Positions 12,401 through 23,934 of a stretch of 64,000 nt of DNA are shown piece by piece. Position 1 is the stretch's first letter. Every line of letters starts with the position of its first letter. This stretch comes from Nemania diffusa (Eukaryota; Ascomycota; Sordariomycetes; Xylariales; Xylariaceae), in contig JBBPUQ010000005.1 in NCBI GenBank assembly GCA_038501195.1, positions 2,666,001-2,730,000 of the forward strand. The letters are read 5' to 3'. Position numbers and translations under genes: made by a program. The notes below the pieces were generated by a model. It saw only the letters and a list, made by a program, of their open reading frames with translations. It was not told the DNA's origin and searched no databases.

Positions 12401-14342
12401 ATAACTAGTTGAAGCTTTATATAAAACGATATTTGTTAAAGCATATTAAACCGTTAAAAAAATCAAACAAGTATATATATTACTTTATTATATATTCGAT
12501 ATTTTATATAAAAAAATCGATTATTATATAAATAAAAAAATAATATTATAAATAGTTATAAAAGTTTTAAATAATATAGTTGAATTAAATAATTTTATAT
12601 TTATTTTATTAGTTTTTAAAGTTTATTTTAAAATTAATAGTAATTTATTTTTTTTATTAAAAATTATTTAAAAAGTAAAAGCTATATAAAAAGCTATAAA
12701 AATATTAAAAAGTATTTATATAAAAATTAATATTAACTAAGTTATATAAACTAAAAATAAATTAATATTATTATATAAAATATTTTTTTTATTTTTTTAA
12801 AGTAAAATTATAATAAAAAAAAAAAAAAAAAGTTAAATAAAACTATATAAAATTTTTACGATTGAAAATTATAATATTATAATTGATATAACAAATAAAT
12901 CAGTTAAGTTTTATTATATATAAGTTAAGTTATATTATTAACAAAAAGCTATATTTAATTTATTATATAAAAAAAATGACTTTTTATACAACTTTTTTTA
13001 AACTGTTAAATAGCTATAATTTTGATATAAAAGTAAACTGAAAAAGTTATTTATATTTATTAGCAACTAGTATTTTATACTAAAAAAAATTAACAATTAT
13101 GTTTTAATTATACAATTAAAACAAAATAATATAATTATTATATTTAATATATTTTTTAAATAATTAAATATAACTAAAATAAATATATTAATAATTTAAA
13201 ATATATTTTAGTTTATATAATATAACTTAAACTAATATAACTAAATAAGAATTTTTTAAATTAAATTTATATAAAAAGTTAAAAATAAAACAACTAAATT
13301 ATATAAAAAGTTTAAATTAGTTATATAAAAATATAAAAATAATAATAAAGTTTAAATTTTTATATAAATATTAATAATTTAATATATAAATTAATAGTTT
13401 ATTATAGCTTTAAAACTGTTGCTAATTTAAAACTATAATATATATATAAAGTTATAAAATATTTTTTAAGTATATATATAGTTATATAATAAATTAAACT
13501 AAAAAATTTATGTTTATTTGTTAAAAAAACTAAAAAATAAATATTTTATAAACATTATATTTTAAATTATATAATTATTATATAAATTAACTAAATTAAA
13601 ATTATATTAATATAAAATTTACTACAAATATTACTATTAAAAATTAAATATAAAAATGTTTATATATAATTTATATTTATTATATATTAAAAAGCAACTT
13701 AATAAATTTATAATTATAAAACTTTAAATAAATAATATTTTTAATATTATATTTAAAAAGTTTTTATATAAAAAAAAAACTAAGCTATTATTTTATATAA
13801 AATCGAAAATAAAATTAATATTTAAATATTCTGTTAAATTTAATAAAAATAAAATCTAAATAAATAAATAAAAATTTCTTTTTATTTAATAAAAATAAGC
13901 TAAACAATTATATATTATTAATTTTTGTATAAAAGATTATTTTTAATAATATATTGTTTAATAAATTTGAAATATATATATTATATTAATATATTAATCA
14001 AAAATATTATATAATTTATTAATTGTTATATAAGTTTAAAAACTATTAAAAAAATAACATAAAAACATTAAATATATAAATATAATAGCAAATTAATAAT
14101 ATATAGCAAAAATTATATTATATATTTTTAAATTTTAGTTATATAAAAATCTTTATTTTTATTAATAAAATATTTATAAATAATAAAAATTTAAATTTTT
14201 AAATTAAATTTATAATTATATTAGTTAATAAAAGCTATATAAAAAATATTTTTACAATCGAAAGTAATATTATTTATTAAAATTTAATTAAATATTAATA
14301 AATTATATATAATATATTAGCAAATAAGTTATATAATATAAT
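9475..14342 (+). mobile_element. H copy 1 internal region: degraded gag-pol
   Basis: It matches the complement of 52591-57702 (H copy 2). Stops occur throughout. A less-mutated patch near 9860-9990 keeps C in CpA context and GAAACCGAC-type G+C, and could be gag, but I cannot identify a domain. No integrase or YVDD motif could be read with confidence. The position of the C-terminal Copia tail (14719-14886) implies that integrase and then RT should lie in the second half of this stretch. Confidence 0.65.
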
Positions 14343-14573
14343 TAGTAAGGTTTACTATAAGTAGTACTTATATTTAAATCTATAAAAGTATAATATAGAT
14401 TAAAAAAAGTAGACCTACAAGGTTAAGTCAAAAGAAAAAACCTAAGGGCTTTTCTCACCTATTTAATCTACTGATGTGGGGTAGTCCCAAATAGGACTAG
14501 TGCTAGAGATATATACAGAGTGGTCTTAGAAAACCTATTTTTTAAAACCTCTATACTTGTTTATATTAATAAT
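14338..14573 (-). mobile_element. Solo LTR of the E family inside H copy 1, ATAAT TSD
   Basis: The LTR is 14343-14568 (226 bp), with ATAAT at 14338-14342 and 14569-14573. It begins TAGTAAGG on the plus strand, so the element polarity is minus. It is intermediate in RIP state: GGGGTAGTCCCAAATAGGAC survives, but many C have become T compared with the copy at 20215-20440. It interrupts the H pol region shortly before the Copia C-terminal tail. Confidence 0.9.
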
Positions 14574-14718
14574 TAACAGATTTAATTACATTATTATATT
14601 TAATATGACTTTTTAAAAAATTATTTGTATAATAAAATTATTAACTATATTATTAGTTATATATATCAATTTTAAATTTTTATATAAATATTTGATCAAA
14701 CTAGGAACTATATAAAAA

Positions 14719-14886
14719 AAGCGACTTATAATCAATATTATATTATTTCAAAAAATATACAAAAATCGCAAAATCACAAAGATATAATAAATCGACAGTA
14801 AAAATAACTTGACAGATGTTTATATAAAGAAAGCACTTAAGCAAGTATTAAAAAAGCTAGTTAATACAAATAAACTAGTTATATAA
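14719..14886 (+). pseudogene. Copia polyprotein C-terminus (end of RNase H region), lightly mutated
   Basis: In one plus frame from 14719 to the stop at 14884-14886 the codons include I-N-I...K-I-Y-K-N-R-K-I-T-K-I, then two in-frame TAA, then I-D-S-K-N-N-L-T-D-V-Y-I-K-K-A-L-K. This fits the conserved end of Ty1/Copia polyproteins (a HIDIRYHFIRE-like segment, then a spacer, then N-x-AD-x-x-TK-x-L). T-to-I at the TK position is an ACA-to-ATA change, a RIP-type CpA conversion. The frame ends 97 bp before the 3' LTR, as expected. The stretch 14690-14983 is visibly richer in G and C than most of H, including the homologous part of H copy 2 (52600-52900). Confidence 0.8.
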
Positions 14887-14965
14887 ATAAAAATATATAT
14901 AAATCGGTTAAACAGTAGAAAAAATAACAAAAAATTAGTTAATATTAAAACTGAAATTATTATAT

Positions 14966-14976
14966 AAAAGAAAAAA
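14966..14976 (+). other. Polypurine tract of H copy 1
   Basis: AAAAGAAAAAA lies a few bases upstream of the 3' LTR start (14984), the usual position of the plus-strand priming site. H copy 2 has the corresponding run of A followed by GG on its minus strand, next to 52590. This supports the assigned orientation of both copies. Confidence 0.6.
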
Positions 14977-14983
14977 TCTCTAA

Positions 14984-15293
14984 TATTAAACTAATAATTT
15001 AATAAAACTTATATATATATACTAAGTATATATAACTAAAATTTAAACTAGAACTTTTATTAAATAACTAAATAAATAAAAAATACAAAGACTTATTAAG
15101 ATCTATAAAACTTATAAGTTCTATATATATACATATATAAATAACCTGTGTACAATTTTTCTAGTTATATTTCCTTTTATAAAATATATATATAAATCAA
15201 TATAAAACTTTAAAACTTAAAAACAGACCTTAAACTTTATAAATTACTTTAAATCTTTTTATATATATATATATATAAAAAGTTCTACTAATA
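14984..15293 (+). repeat. 3' LTR of H copy 1
   Basis: 310 bp, nearly identical to 9167-9474. The two differ by scattered C/T and G/A, for example AGAACTT against AGGACTT and CCTGTGTACAA against TTTATGTATAA. The 3' LTR keeps more C than the 5' LTR. It is followed by the TSD TATTA. Confidence 0.9.
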
Positions 15294-18120
15294 TATTATA
15301 TATTAACAATAAATTAATAATAAAAATATAATAAATTTATTTATTAAAATATATTATATATAATTATAATAATTTATTATAAATATTTAATATTATAAAA
15401 AGCTTTATTAATAAAAAAAATTAATTTTTAAAAAAGTTTATAAAAAAAAAACTTTTAAATAAATTATAAATTTTTTTAAAATTTATATATATATAAATAA
15501 TTAATTTTAAATATTAAATATTAAAAATAAATTAACTAGTATTTTTTATAATAAAATATTATAAATATTAAATATTAATAAAATTGCTTAAAAAAAAAAA
15601 AGATTTTAAATTGTTTAACTATTACTAAAAAGTTCACTTTTAAAAATTGCTATTTTAAAAAATAAAAATTTATTATTAAAAATTTTTTTTTTATTAAAAT
15701 AATATAATAAATTGATTAATTATTTATTAAAAAATTATTTTTATAAAACTAAATATATATATTTATAAAGTTATATTAAAATAAATATTTAAAAAAAAAT
15801 TTTAAAAAGTTTTTTATAAAAAAGTTTAATATTTAATTATATATAAATATATATATATAAATTTAATAAATATAGCTATTATAATAAATATAAAACTTAT
15901 TTAATAATATAAAAAAACTAACAATTTAATTATAGCAAAAAAAATATTTATATTAATATATTAATAAAAAAATTATTTAAAATATTAATAATTATTACTA
16001 TTAAATTTAATTTAAAATTTAAACAATATAATATTATAAATATATTTATTAATATTAAATTAATTAAAAAAGTTTATATATATATATTATTAAATTATTA
16101 AAAACTTAAAATAATAGTTTAATTATAATAAACTTTATATAAATTATAAAAGTTTTTTTTATTATAATAAAAAAAACTTATTAAATTATTTTATAAAATA
16201 AAATTTATTTTTATATTTTATAAATTTTATTATTTTTTAAAAAATAAAATATTATTATTTATTTATATTAACAATATAATAATAACTTATAAAAAAAAAA
16301 GCTAAAAAATAATTAATAAAATAATTAAAGCTTTAAAAATTAAATATAATTTTATAAAAAAAAACAATTTATAATAGTTTTTAAAAATAAAAATTATAAA
16401 AAATAAACAAAAAAACTTTATATAATTTTTTTAAACTTTTTATATTAAAAAAATTATTAAATTAAAAAATTTAACATTTAATATTTATTTAAATATTTTA
16501 ATAAAAATTAATAAGTTTTTTTTTATAAAAAAATTGTAATTTTAACTAATATTTATTTATTTTAATAAAAAATAAAGTTTATATTATATATTATAATAAT
16601 TTTATATTTTAATATAATATTTAAAGTTTTATAATTAATTTATTTTAATTATAATTTATTATTTAAATATTATAAAATAATTAATAAATTTTTATTTTAT
16701 TTATTAAATATTTAATTTTATATTTTATAATTTAATAATAAAAACAATTTTATAATAATTAATAATGTTTTATTTAATAATAATATTTTTAATTAAAAAA
16801 GTTTTTAAGTTTATATTATAAAATTTTTTAATAATATTATAAAATAAAAAACTAATAAATAAAATATAATTATTATATTTATTATTAAAACTAAACTTTT
16901 TATTTTTATATAAATAATTAAAAAAGCTATATATATTAATTAATTAATTAATAAATTTAATATTAGTTTTAATAGTTAATATATATATATTTAATATAAT
17001 AATTAATAAACTATAAAGTTAATTATGAAAAAAATAATAGTTTTATATATTAAGTTAAAATATATAAATATATATAATTATTAGCTATATTAAAAAATTA
17101 AATATAAAAGTTTTATTATAAAATATATATTTATTAATAAAATAATTATTAATAAATTTATTAAAACTTTTATATTTTAAAAATAATTTATATTTTTAAT
17201 ATAATTAAAATTAATTATATTTTTTTATTAATTTAAGTTTTTTATAAATATTTTAATTACTATTAATTAATTTAAAAATTAGCTAATAAATAAAAAATTA
17301 ATAAAATAGTTATAAAATAATTAATTATAACTAATAATTATTTAAAATAAGTTAATTAAATAAAAATAAAAAAAATAAAAATAATATAATTTAAAATTTA
17401 TTAAGCTATATATATTTAAAAAAAAAAAAAAACCTGTTTAAAAAGTACTTTTTATATATAAATAATTTTACTATTATAGTAATTTATACTTAGTTTAAAA
17501 ACTTCGACTAGTTATTTTTTTTTTTTTTTTATATATATTTTATATTAATTTTTAATAAGTTTAAAAAAGTATAAATAATAATATAAAAAATAGCAAACTT
17601 AATAATAAAAATACTATTAATAAAAATATTATATAAAATATAAAAAGTTTAGTAAATATTAATAAATTTAAATTAATTAATTAATTAAAATTATATTAAT
17701 TAAAAAAAAGCTATTTATATAGTTTTATATATATAGCTATTAAAATAATATATATAGCAGTTATTATAATTTATAGTTTTTTAATAAATTTTATTTAAGC
17801 AACTTTTAAAAATATTATAAATCTATTATAAATAAAAAGTTTTATAAATTATTTTAAAAAACTATATTAAATTATTATAAAAATACTATTAATTAATAAT
17901 TAATAAATATATAAATTTATAAAAAATAAATATAGTAAATATTATAAAAAAAAATATAAATATATAAATAGTTTATAAATATTTTAATAGCTTTAAAGAA
18001 AAAACTGATATAATTAATATTATATTTTTATTAAAATATTTATAAATATTTAATATATTTAATATTAATTTATTAAAATTAAAAATAATAATAAAAAAAG
18101 TAAATAAATAAATTTATTAA

Positions 18121-18225
18121 TAAAGTATAATAAATATAAATAAAAATATATTTATTATTATAAAAGTTTAATAATAAAATATAATAAATATAAATAAAAA
18201 TATATATATTACTATAAATATTAAA
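18121..18225. repeat. Tandem duplication of about 50 bp within P copy 1
   Basis: The segment TATAATAAATATAAATAAAA plus its surroundings occurs twice in succession (near 18126 and 18179), each followed by an ATATAT-TATTA-rich stretch. P copy 2 has one clear copy of the same segment near 47900-47950, so the duplication, plus some neighbouring extra sequence, is private to copy 1 or was lost from copy 2. Confidence 0.6.
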
Positions 18226-18684
18226 AAAATAAAAAAAATAAAAAAAGCAATAATAAAAAGTTTTTTTTTTTTGTTTTTTCTTTTTTTTTTTAAAAAAAAG
18301 TATAATAATAATAACAATATAAATATTTTATAAAACTTATTAGTAATTTTTTAAAAATATATAAATAAATAATTTATTAAAAAAAGATTTTTTTTTACTT
18401 TTTTTTAAAAAAAAAAAAAAAGAAATTAAACAATTTATATATATATTAGTAATATTTTTAAAGTATAAAATTAAATTATTTAAAAAAAATAGCAAAAAAA
18501 AGCTATAATATAATAGTTTTTACAATATTAATAAATTATTTAATTATTATATATAAATATATAATTTTATAACATTTATTAAATAAATAACTATTTAAAA
18601 AATTTATAAATTAATTAGTAAATAATTTTTTTATTTAATTGTAATAAGTTTATAATATAAATATAAAAACATATATATTAAAAT

Positions 18685-18690
<6 letters not shown>

Positions 18691-18732
<42 letters not shown>
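18691..18732 (+). repeat. Poly(A) run of 42 nt
   Basis: An uninterrupted run of A inside P copy 1. The homologous position in P copy 2 (about 23404-23427) is a short A run followed by a T run, so the tract length has changed between copies. It is more likely replication slippage than a polyadenylation trace, because it lies within the element and not at its end. Confidence 0.8.
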
Positions 18733-18733
<1 letters not shown>

Positions 18734-18988
18734 AAACTAAAAATTTTTAATAAGTTTAATTGTATTTATATTTAATATATTATATATTGTTTAATAATTA
18801 AATAATAATATATTAATTTATTTAATAATATATTTATATAATATATTTAATAATATATTTTAAGCTTTATATTATATATTATAAAGTTTTATTATTTATT
18901 ATAAATATAAATATATTTATTTTTAATTATAAAAATAACTATATAATATAAAAAAAAGTTTTAAAATATTGTTATTTTTAAAAAAATA

Positions 18989-19173
18989 TATTAAATTTAA
19001 GCTTTTTTAAAAAGATTAAAAGTTTATATATAAAAAGTATATATTAATTATATAAATAATATAGCTAATATTAAATAATTTATATAATATATAAAAAAAA
19101 CTTTATTAAATAATTGTTTTAAATTAAAACTAGTTATTAATATAATATAAAAATATATAAACTAAATTTAATA
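18989..19173 (+). repeat. 3' LTR of P copy 1
   Basis: 185 bp, begins TATTAAATTTAAGC and ends AAATTTAATA. It has the same length as the LTR at 22958-23142, of which it is the reverse complement. Immediately after it, the sequence enters F at the point equivalent to 1775 (ATAGTTTTTTAA), so this is a clean insertion boundary in F. Confidence 0.85.
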
Positions 19174-20209
19174 ATAGTTTTTTAACTATTTTAATATTAA
19201 AAATATAATTAAAAAACTATTTATAAATAACTATAGTTATAAAGCAACTAATATTAAAATATATAGTTATAAACCTAATATTATTATTTATAATTATATA
19301 AGTTTATAAATATATATAAAAAAATAAAATAATTAGTTTTATTAATAAACTTAGTATTAAAATTAATTAAAATAATATTAAATATATTATTTATAAAAAA
19401 AACATTATTTTTATTAAATTTAAATTAATTAAATATATTATTAAATATTATATTAATTATATTAATAAAATAACAATATATAATATAATATAAAAAAAAT
19501 ACAATATAATTTTTAAACTAATAACTATAGTTGTAATATTATAAATATATTTTTAATTAAAAATATATTATAAAAATTAAATATATAAAAATTAAACTAT
19601 TTTTTTTTTATTTAAATATTTAATAAAAAAATTTTTTATATTTCTTTTATTAATTGTATTAATTATAATATAACTTTAAACAATAAGTTTTTATTTTTTA
19701 ATATATAAAATATATTTATTAATTAAAATTAAATTTTTTTTTTAAATATTAAAATATATATTATTATTTATTTATTAAAATTTAATTTATTAATAAAATA
19801 ATTAATAATAAAATTATTTATTATAACTATAACTATAATTGTTATTATTATAAAAATTAATATAATTATTTTTTTAATTAAATTAATATAAATTATAATT
19901 TAAATTATTGTTATTAAAAAAATCTATTATAGTTATTATTATAATAACTACTATATTATTAATAAAAGTTATAAAATTTATATTTATATAAATAGTTACA
20001 AAAGCTGTTAAATTAATAGTTATTTTAGTTTATATTATTGAAAAGCTTTTTTATAAAAAATATTAAATTAATAAACAATTTTGAAATTAATAATATAAAT
20101 ATATTAATAATATAAAAAAATAACTAAAGAATTAAATAAAAAGTAGTAAAAATTGAAACTAGTGTTTTATTATAACTAAATAAAGTTATATAATATATTT
20201 TTTATTTAT

Positions 20210-20445
20210 TTTTTTAGTAAGGTCTACTATAGGTAGTGCCTGTATTTGAGTCTGTAAAAGTATAATGTAGATTAGAAGGAGTAGACCTGCAAGGTCAGGT
20301 CAAGGGAGGAGACCTAAGGGCTCCTCTCACCTATTTAATCTACCGATGTGGGGTAGTCCCAAATAGGACTAGTGCCAGAGATACATACAGAGTGGTCCTA
20401 GAAGACCCATTCTTCAGGACCCCCATACCTGTCTGTATCATTTTT
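20210..20445 (-). mobile_element. Best-preserved solo LTR of the E family, TTTTT TSD
   Basis: The LTR is 20215-20440 (226 bp), with TTTTT at 20210-20214 and 20441-20445. The uninterrupted target is present in F copy 1 (ATTTATTTTTTAAATATATT near 2850), which confirms the boundaries independently. It retains the most G and C of all copies (GGTCAAGGGAGGAGACC, GATGTGGGGTAGTCCC), so it is either the youngest or has escaped RIP. On the minus strand it runs TGATACAGACAGG...CCTTACTA. It is the best proxy for the family's LTR sequence. Confidence 0.95.
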
Positions 20446-21690
20446 AAATATATTAAAAAAATATTAAAAATAATTCAATTTGTAAATTTATTATAAAGTT
20501 GTTAAAAATTTAAATATAATTAATTTTATAAATAATTAATAAATTGTAATTATAGATTTATAATTATAATAATTTTAAACTATTAATATAGTTTAAATTT
20601 ATATTAATATATTTATTAAAATTGTTTTTTTAATATAAAAATTATTTAAAGCTGCTTTTAAAGCTTTAATAATATTATATTTATATTTATTTTTAAATTT
20701 ATATTATATAAATTTAAAATTAATAATTATAACAACTTTAATAATTTTATTTAATATATTTATATATTAAATTTAAGCTTTATTATAAAATAATTATAAA
20801 ACGTTATGTTAAAAAATAGTTTATTTAATAAAATTTTAAATATATTAATAAATAAAAATAGCAAAAAGTTATATATTATATTAATAAATATTATTGCTAA
20901 TAATAATATATTTATTTATATTAAATAAAAAAAAAAATTTTAAATTAAAATATTTAATGAATTAAATTTTTTATATAATAATTAAACTATAAGCAAATTT
21001 ATTTATTAAAATTTTAGTTATAGTAAAAATATTATTTATAAAAGTTTTTATAAATTTTTTTTTATAACTACTTTAATAACTAAAATAATTTTTATTATAT
21101 ATTATTATATATTTTTATTATTAAAATTAGCTATAATAAAAATAAACTTAAAATAAATAATAATATTTAAAATAATTAATATAAAATTAATAAACTATTT
21201 AAATATAACAAAATAAACTAAATTAGATTTAAATAAAAAAATTAATATAAAAAAAATATTTTAATTAAAAGTTTTTTAAATAAAAAAAAAATTAATTATA
21301 TTAATTTATTTATTATAATTTAATAAATTTATATAAATAATTTATATTTTAATTAAAATAAAAAAAAAACCTTTTAATAAAAAAATTATAAATAATTAAA
21401 ACAAAAATATATATTAAAATTTTATTAATAGCTTAATTTATTTAATAATTAAAAAAAATTTTTAAAATATTATATTTAAAATATTTTTTTATTAAAAGCT
21501 TTAAAAAATAACAAAAATAATAAAGTTATAATTTAAAATTAAAAAAATAAATAAAAATATTTTATTTTAATTTTTATATTTAAAAAAAATTTATATTAAT
21601 TTATAAAAATATTATAATATAATAACAAAAATAATAGTTTTAAAAATTATTTAAAACTTAAATTATTAAATTAAATAAAAATAATAATTT

Positions 21691-21694
<4 letters not shown>

Positions 21695-21721
<27 letters not shown>
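21695..21721 (+). repeat. Poly(A) run of 27 nt in F copy 2
   Basis: A homopolymer run in the position where F copy 1 has a shorter A run broken by C and G (around 4131-4180). This is a slippage-type length change. Confidence 0.7.
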
Positions 21722-22379
21722 TATTAAAGTTAGAAAAAAAAAGTAAAAAAAAATGTTTATATTATAAAAAAATAGCTTAAATATTTTTAAAACTAAGTTA
21801 TAAATATATTTTAAAAAAGTAATATTATTTAAATAAATATTTAAAACTTAAACTATTTATAAATTGTTTATATAAAAAATATAAAAAATTTAAAAATATA
21901 AAAATATTATAAAAAAAAAAAACTTTTTATAAAAATAATATATTTAATAAAAATAAAAACATAATAAAAAAAATAAATAAATAAAAAAATAACATTATTT
22001 AATAATATTAAAAAAAATAATTTTATATTTTTTATTTATAATAAAAAAATAGATTATTTTTTATAATAATATTAATAATTTATTAATAAATTAGCTATTA
22101 TTATAAAAAAAAATATATATATATATATAAAAAGTTAGTAATAAAATTATTAACTATTAAATATAATATTAACTTAATATAAAATGTTTTATTTTATTTT
22201 TTAATTTAAAACTATTTAAAATATAAAAATTATTTTAAATATAATTAACAATAATATTATTAAAAAAAATATTTTTAAAAAAATATTATATAATATTGTT
22301 ATAAAAACAATTTTTTTAAAATAACTTTTTTAAAATAATTTTTTTAAAAAATCTTTTTATTAATTTAAAAAAAAAAAAA

Positions 22380-22957
22380 AATTATTTAAAAAATTAAATA
22401 AATAAATTTAACTATTTAATTAAATAAAAAAGCTAAAAATATAAAAATAATTAATAATAATTAAAATAATAATTTTATAAAATTAAAATATTAATTAAAA
22501 AATATTAAACTTAAAAAAAAAAAATATTAAATTTTTAAATTAAAAAAAAATAAAAAATTTAAAAAAATTTAAAAAAACAAAATTAATAAATATTATATAT
22601 AGTTATTAAAAATTGTAATTTTTTTTTATATAGCAATATTTAATATAAAAAAATATAAAAATTTTAAAAAATATATTTTTTAAAATTATTTTAATATAAA
22701 CTAGTATAAAGGTTTTAAAAATTAAATTTTTAACAACTATTTTGTATATATTTATAGCATTAGTTTTATTTAAAACTATTTTATATCAGTAGATTAAATA
22801 AGTGAGAAAAGCTTTTAAGTTTTTTTTTTTAACTTAACTTTATAAGTTTATTTTTTTTAATTTATATTATACTTTTATAAACTTAAATATAAATATTATT
22901 TATAGTAAACTTTATTATATTTTATATATATATTTAATATTAAATATATTTAAAATT
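22380..22957 (+). mobile_element. E2: 3' end of an E element plus left part of its 3' LTR
   Basis: 22380-22640 matches the last 260 bp or so before the 3' LTRs of E1 (about 34080-34346) and E0 (about 46990-47270). Its LTR begins at 22641 (TAATATAA). It is broken twice: by a solo LTR at 22692-22917 and by P copy 2 starting at 22958. The rest of this LTR resumes at 59593. The 5' body of E2 is missing, and the left side joins F copy 2 through an A run. E2 is therefore the oldest layer of the right-hand nest. Confidence 0.75.
22687..22922 (+). mobile_element. Solo E LTR inserted into the LTR of E2, TATTT TSD
   Basis: The LTR is 22692-22917 (226 bp), with TATTT at 22687-22691 and 22918-22922. If it is removed, the flanks rejoin as AAAATTATTTTATATATATA, matching the same place in the other E LTRs. 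This is one LTR inside another of the same family. It is moderately AT-converted, with a few surviving C and G (ATATCAGTAGATTAAATAAG near 22783). Confidence 0.85.
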
Positions 22958-23142
22958 TGTTAAATTTAGTATATATATTTTAATGTTATATTAATAACTA
23001 ATTTTAATTTAAAACAATTATTTAACAAGTTTTTTTTTATATATTATATAAATTATTTACTATTAATTATATTGTTTATATAATTAATATATATTTTTTA
23101 TATATAAGTTTTAAACTTTTTAAAAAAAGTTTAAATTTAATA
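22958..23142 (-). repeat. LTR of P copy 2 (left; 3' LTR in element polarity)
   Basis: On the plus strand it begins TGTTAAATTTAG and ends TTTAAATTTAATA. It has the same length as 18989-19173. The surviving TG start shows the canonical TG...CA termini behind the converted TA forms. Confidence 0.85.
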
Positions 23143-23498
23143 TATTTTTTTAAAAATAAATATTTTAATACTTTTTTTTATATTATATAATTATTTTTAT
23201 AATTAAAAATAAATATATTTATATTTATAATAAATAATAATGTTTTATAATATATAATATAAAACTTAAAATATATTATTAAATATATTATAATAAATCA
23301 ATAATTTATATTATATAAATATATTGTTAAATAAATTAATATATTATTGATTAATTATTAAATAATATATAATATATTAAATATAAATATAATTAAGTTT
23401 ATTAAAAAAAAATTTTTTTTTTTTTTTATAATTATTTTAATATATATATTTTTATATTTATATTATATATTTATTACAATTAAATAAAAAAATTATTT
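23143..23498 (-). mobile_element. P copy 2 internal segment left of E0
   Basis: The reverse complement of about 18610-18988, including the homologue of the 42-nt A run. It ends with TATTT at 23494-23498, the target duplicated by E0, and continues at 47501. Confidence 0.75.
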
Positions 23499-23724
23499 TG
23501 ATATAAATAAATATAAAAGTTTTAAAAAAATTTTTTTTTAAAACTATTTTATATATATTTTTAATATTAGTTTTATTTAAAACTATTTTATATTAATAAA
23601 TTAAATAAATAAAAAAAGCTTTTAAGTTTTTTTTTTTAATTTAATTTTATAAATTTACTTTTTTTAATTTATATTATATTTTTATTAATTTAAATATAAA
23701 TATTATTTATAATAAACTTTATTA
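23499..23724 (+). repeat. 5' LTR of E0
   Basis: 226 bp, begins TGATATAA and ends CTTTATTA. It is heavily AT-converted compared with the solo LTRs at 23940 and 20215, which have the same length and termini. Confidence 0.9.
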
Positions 23725-23934
23725 AATAATTTTATATTTTTAGTTTTTTTTTTATTAATAAATTATATATTATTTATAATATATTGTTTAAAATATTTTA
23801 TTTAAATTAAAATTTTATTATTTAAATATTTTAACTTTAATATATATATTATAACAAAGTTTTTTATTTTTTTAAATTTTTTTTATTTAAATATAATATT
23901 AATTAAATTTAATAAATTTTTTATTTTAAACAAT

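Larger units (their letters stand above)
9162..15298 (+). mobile_element. Ty1/Copia retrotransposon H, copy 1, complete ends, TATTA TSD
   Basis: The LTRs at 9167-9474 (308 bp) and 14984-15293 (310 bp) are near-identical and begin TATTAAAC and end CTAYTAATA, the converted TGTTA...TAACA form. TATTA occurs at both 9162-9166 and 15294-15298, so the insertion is precise. The internal region (9475-14983) is interrupted by a solo E LTR; without it the element is about 5.9 kb. A recognisable Copia polyprotein C-terminus lies at 14719-14886, and a purine tract AAAAGAAAAAA at 14966-14976 precedes the 3' LTR. All of this gives plus orientation. It lies inside P copy 1: the flanks rejoin to match P copy 2 at about 50730. 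It is less RIP-converted than P or E. Confidence 0.9.
15299..18988 (+). mobile_element. P copy 1 internal region, right part (no intact gene)
   Basis: Collinear with the complement of 47501-50730 and 23143-23498 of P copy 2. It should contain the RNase H, integrase and 3' portion of the P polyprotein if P is Gypsy-like, but I could not read any such motif through the mutation. It contains a local tandem duplication (18121-18225) and a 42-nt A run (18691-18732), described separately. The last bases are A-rich and adjoin the 3' LTR. Confidence 0.65.
5952..19173 (+). mobile_element. LTR retrotransposon P, copy 1 (about 7.1 kb, split by H copy 1)
   Basis: Terminal LTRs lie at 5952-6119 (truncated at its outer edge by the palindrome) and 18989-19173. 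The internal region is 6120-9161 plus 15299-18988, interrupted by H copy 1. It matches P copy 2 (22958-59592) in inverted orientation along its whole length. The purine-rich strand is plus. A relict YxDD-like block near 8573 and an A-rich tract just before 18989 (polypurine-tract-like) agree with plus orientation. With RT about 2.6 kb from the 5' end and about 4 kb after it, the order fits Ty3/Gypsy better than Copia, but this is inference. No frame survives. The expected TSD cannot be checked because the left end is rearranged; the right flank starts ATAGT. Confidence 0.8.
19174..22366. repeat. Dispersed repeat F, copy 2, interrupted by a solo LTR
   Basis: Collinear with 1775-4800. The left edge is the insertion point of P copy 1. 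The right edge is an A-run junction (about 22366-22381) with the 3' part of an E element. It contains a solo LTR at 20215-20440 and an A run at 21695-21721 (27 nt; copy 1 has about 19 nt there). No coding remnant can be read. F copies 1 and 2 flank the P fragment and P copy 1 in the same orientation, so the left side of the P insertion must have been rearranged. Confidence 0.8.

Noticed and set aside
13249..13320. A K-L-N-L-Y-K-K-L-K reading in H copy 1 that resembles the K-L-x-x-x-L-Y-G-L-K block of Copia reverse transcriptase.
   Set aside because: The distance to the Copia tail is about right, but the spacing is off by a codon or two, the following residues do not fit, and lysine-rich readings are common in A-rich DNA.
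18691..18732. Poly(A) tail of a LINE or processed retrocopy.
   Set aside because: It is inside P copy 1, well before its LTR, with homologous sequence on both sides in P copy 2. Slippage explains it.
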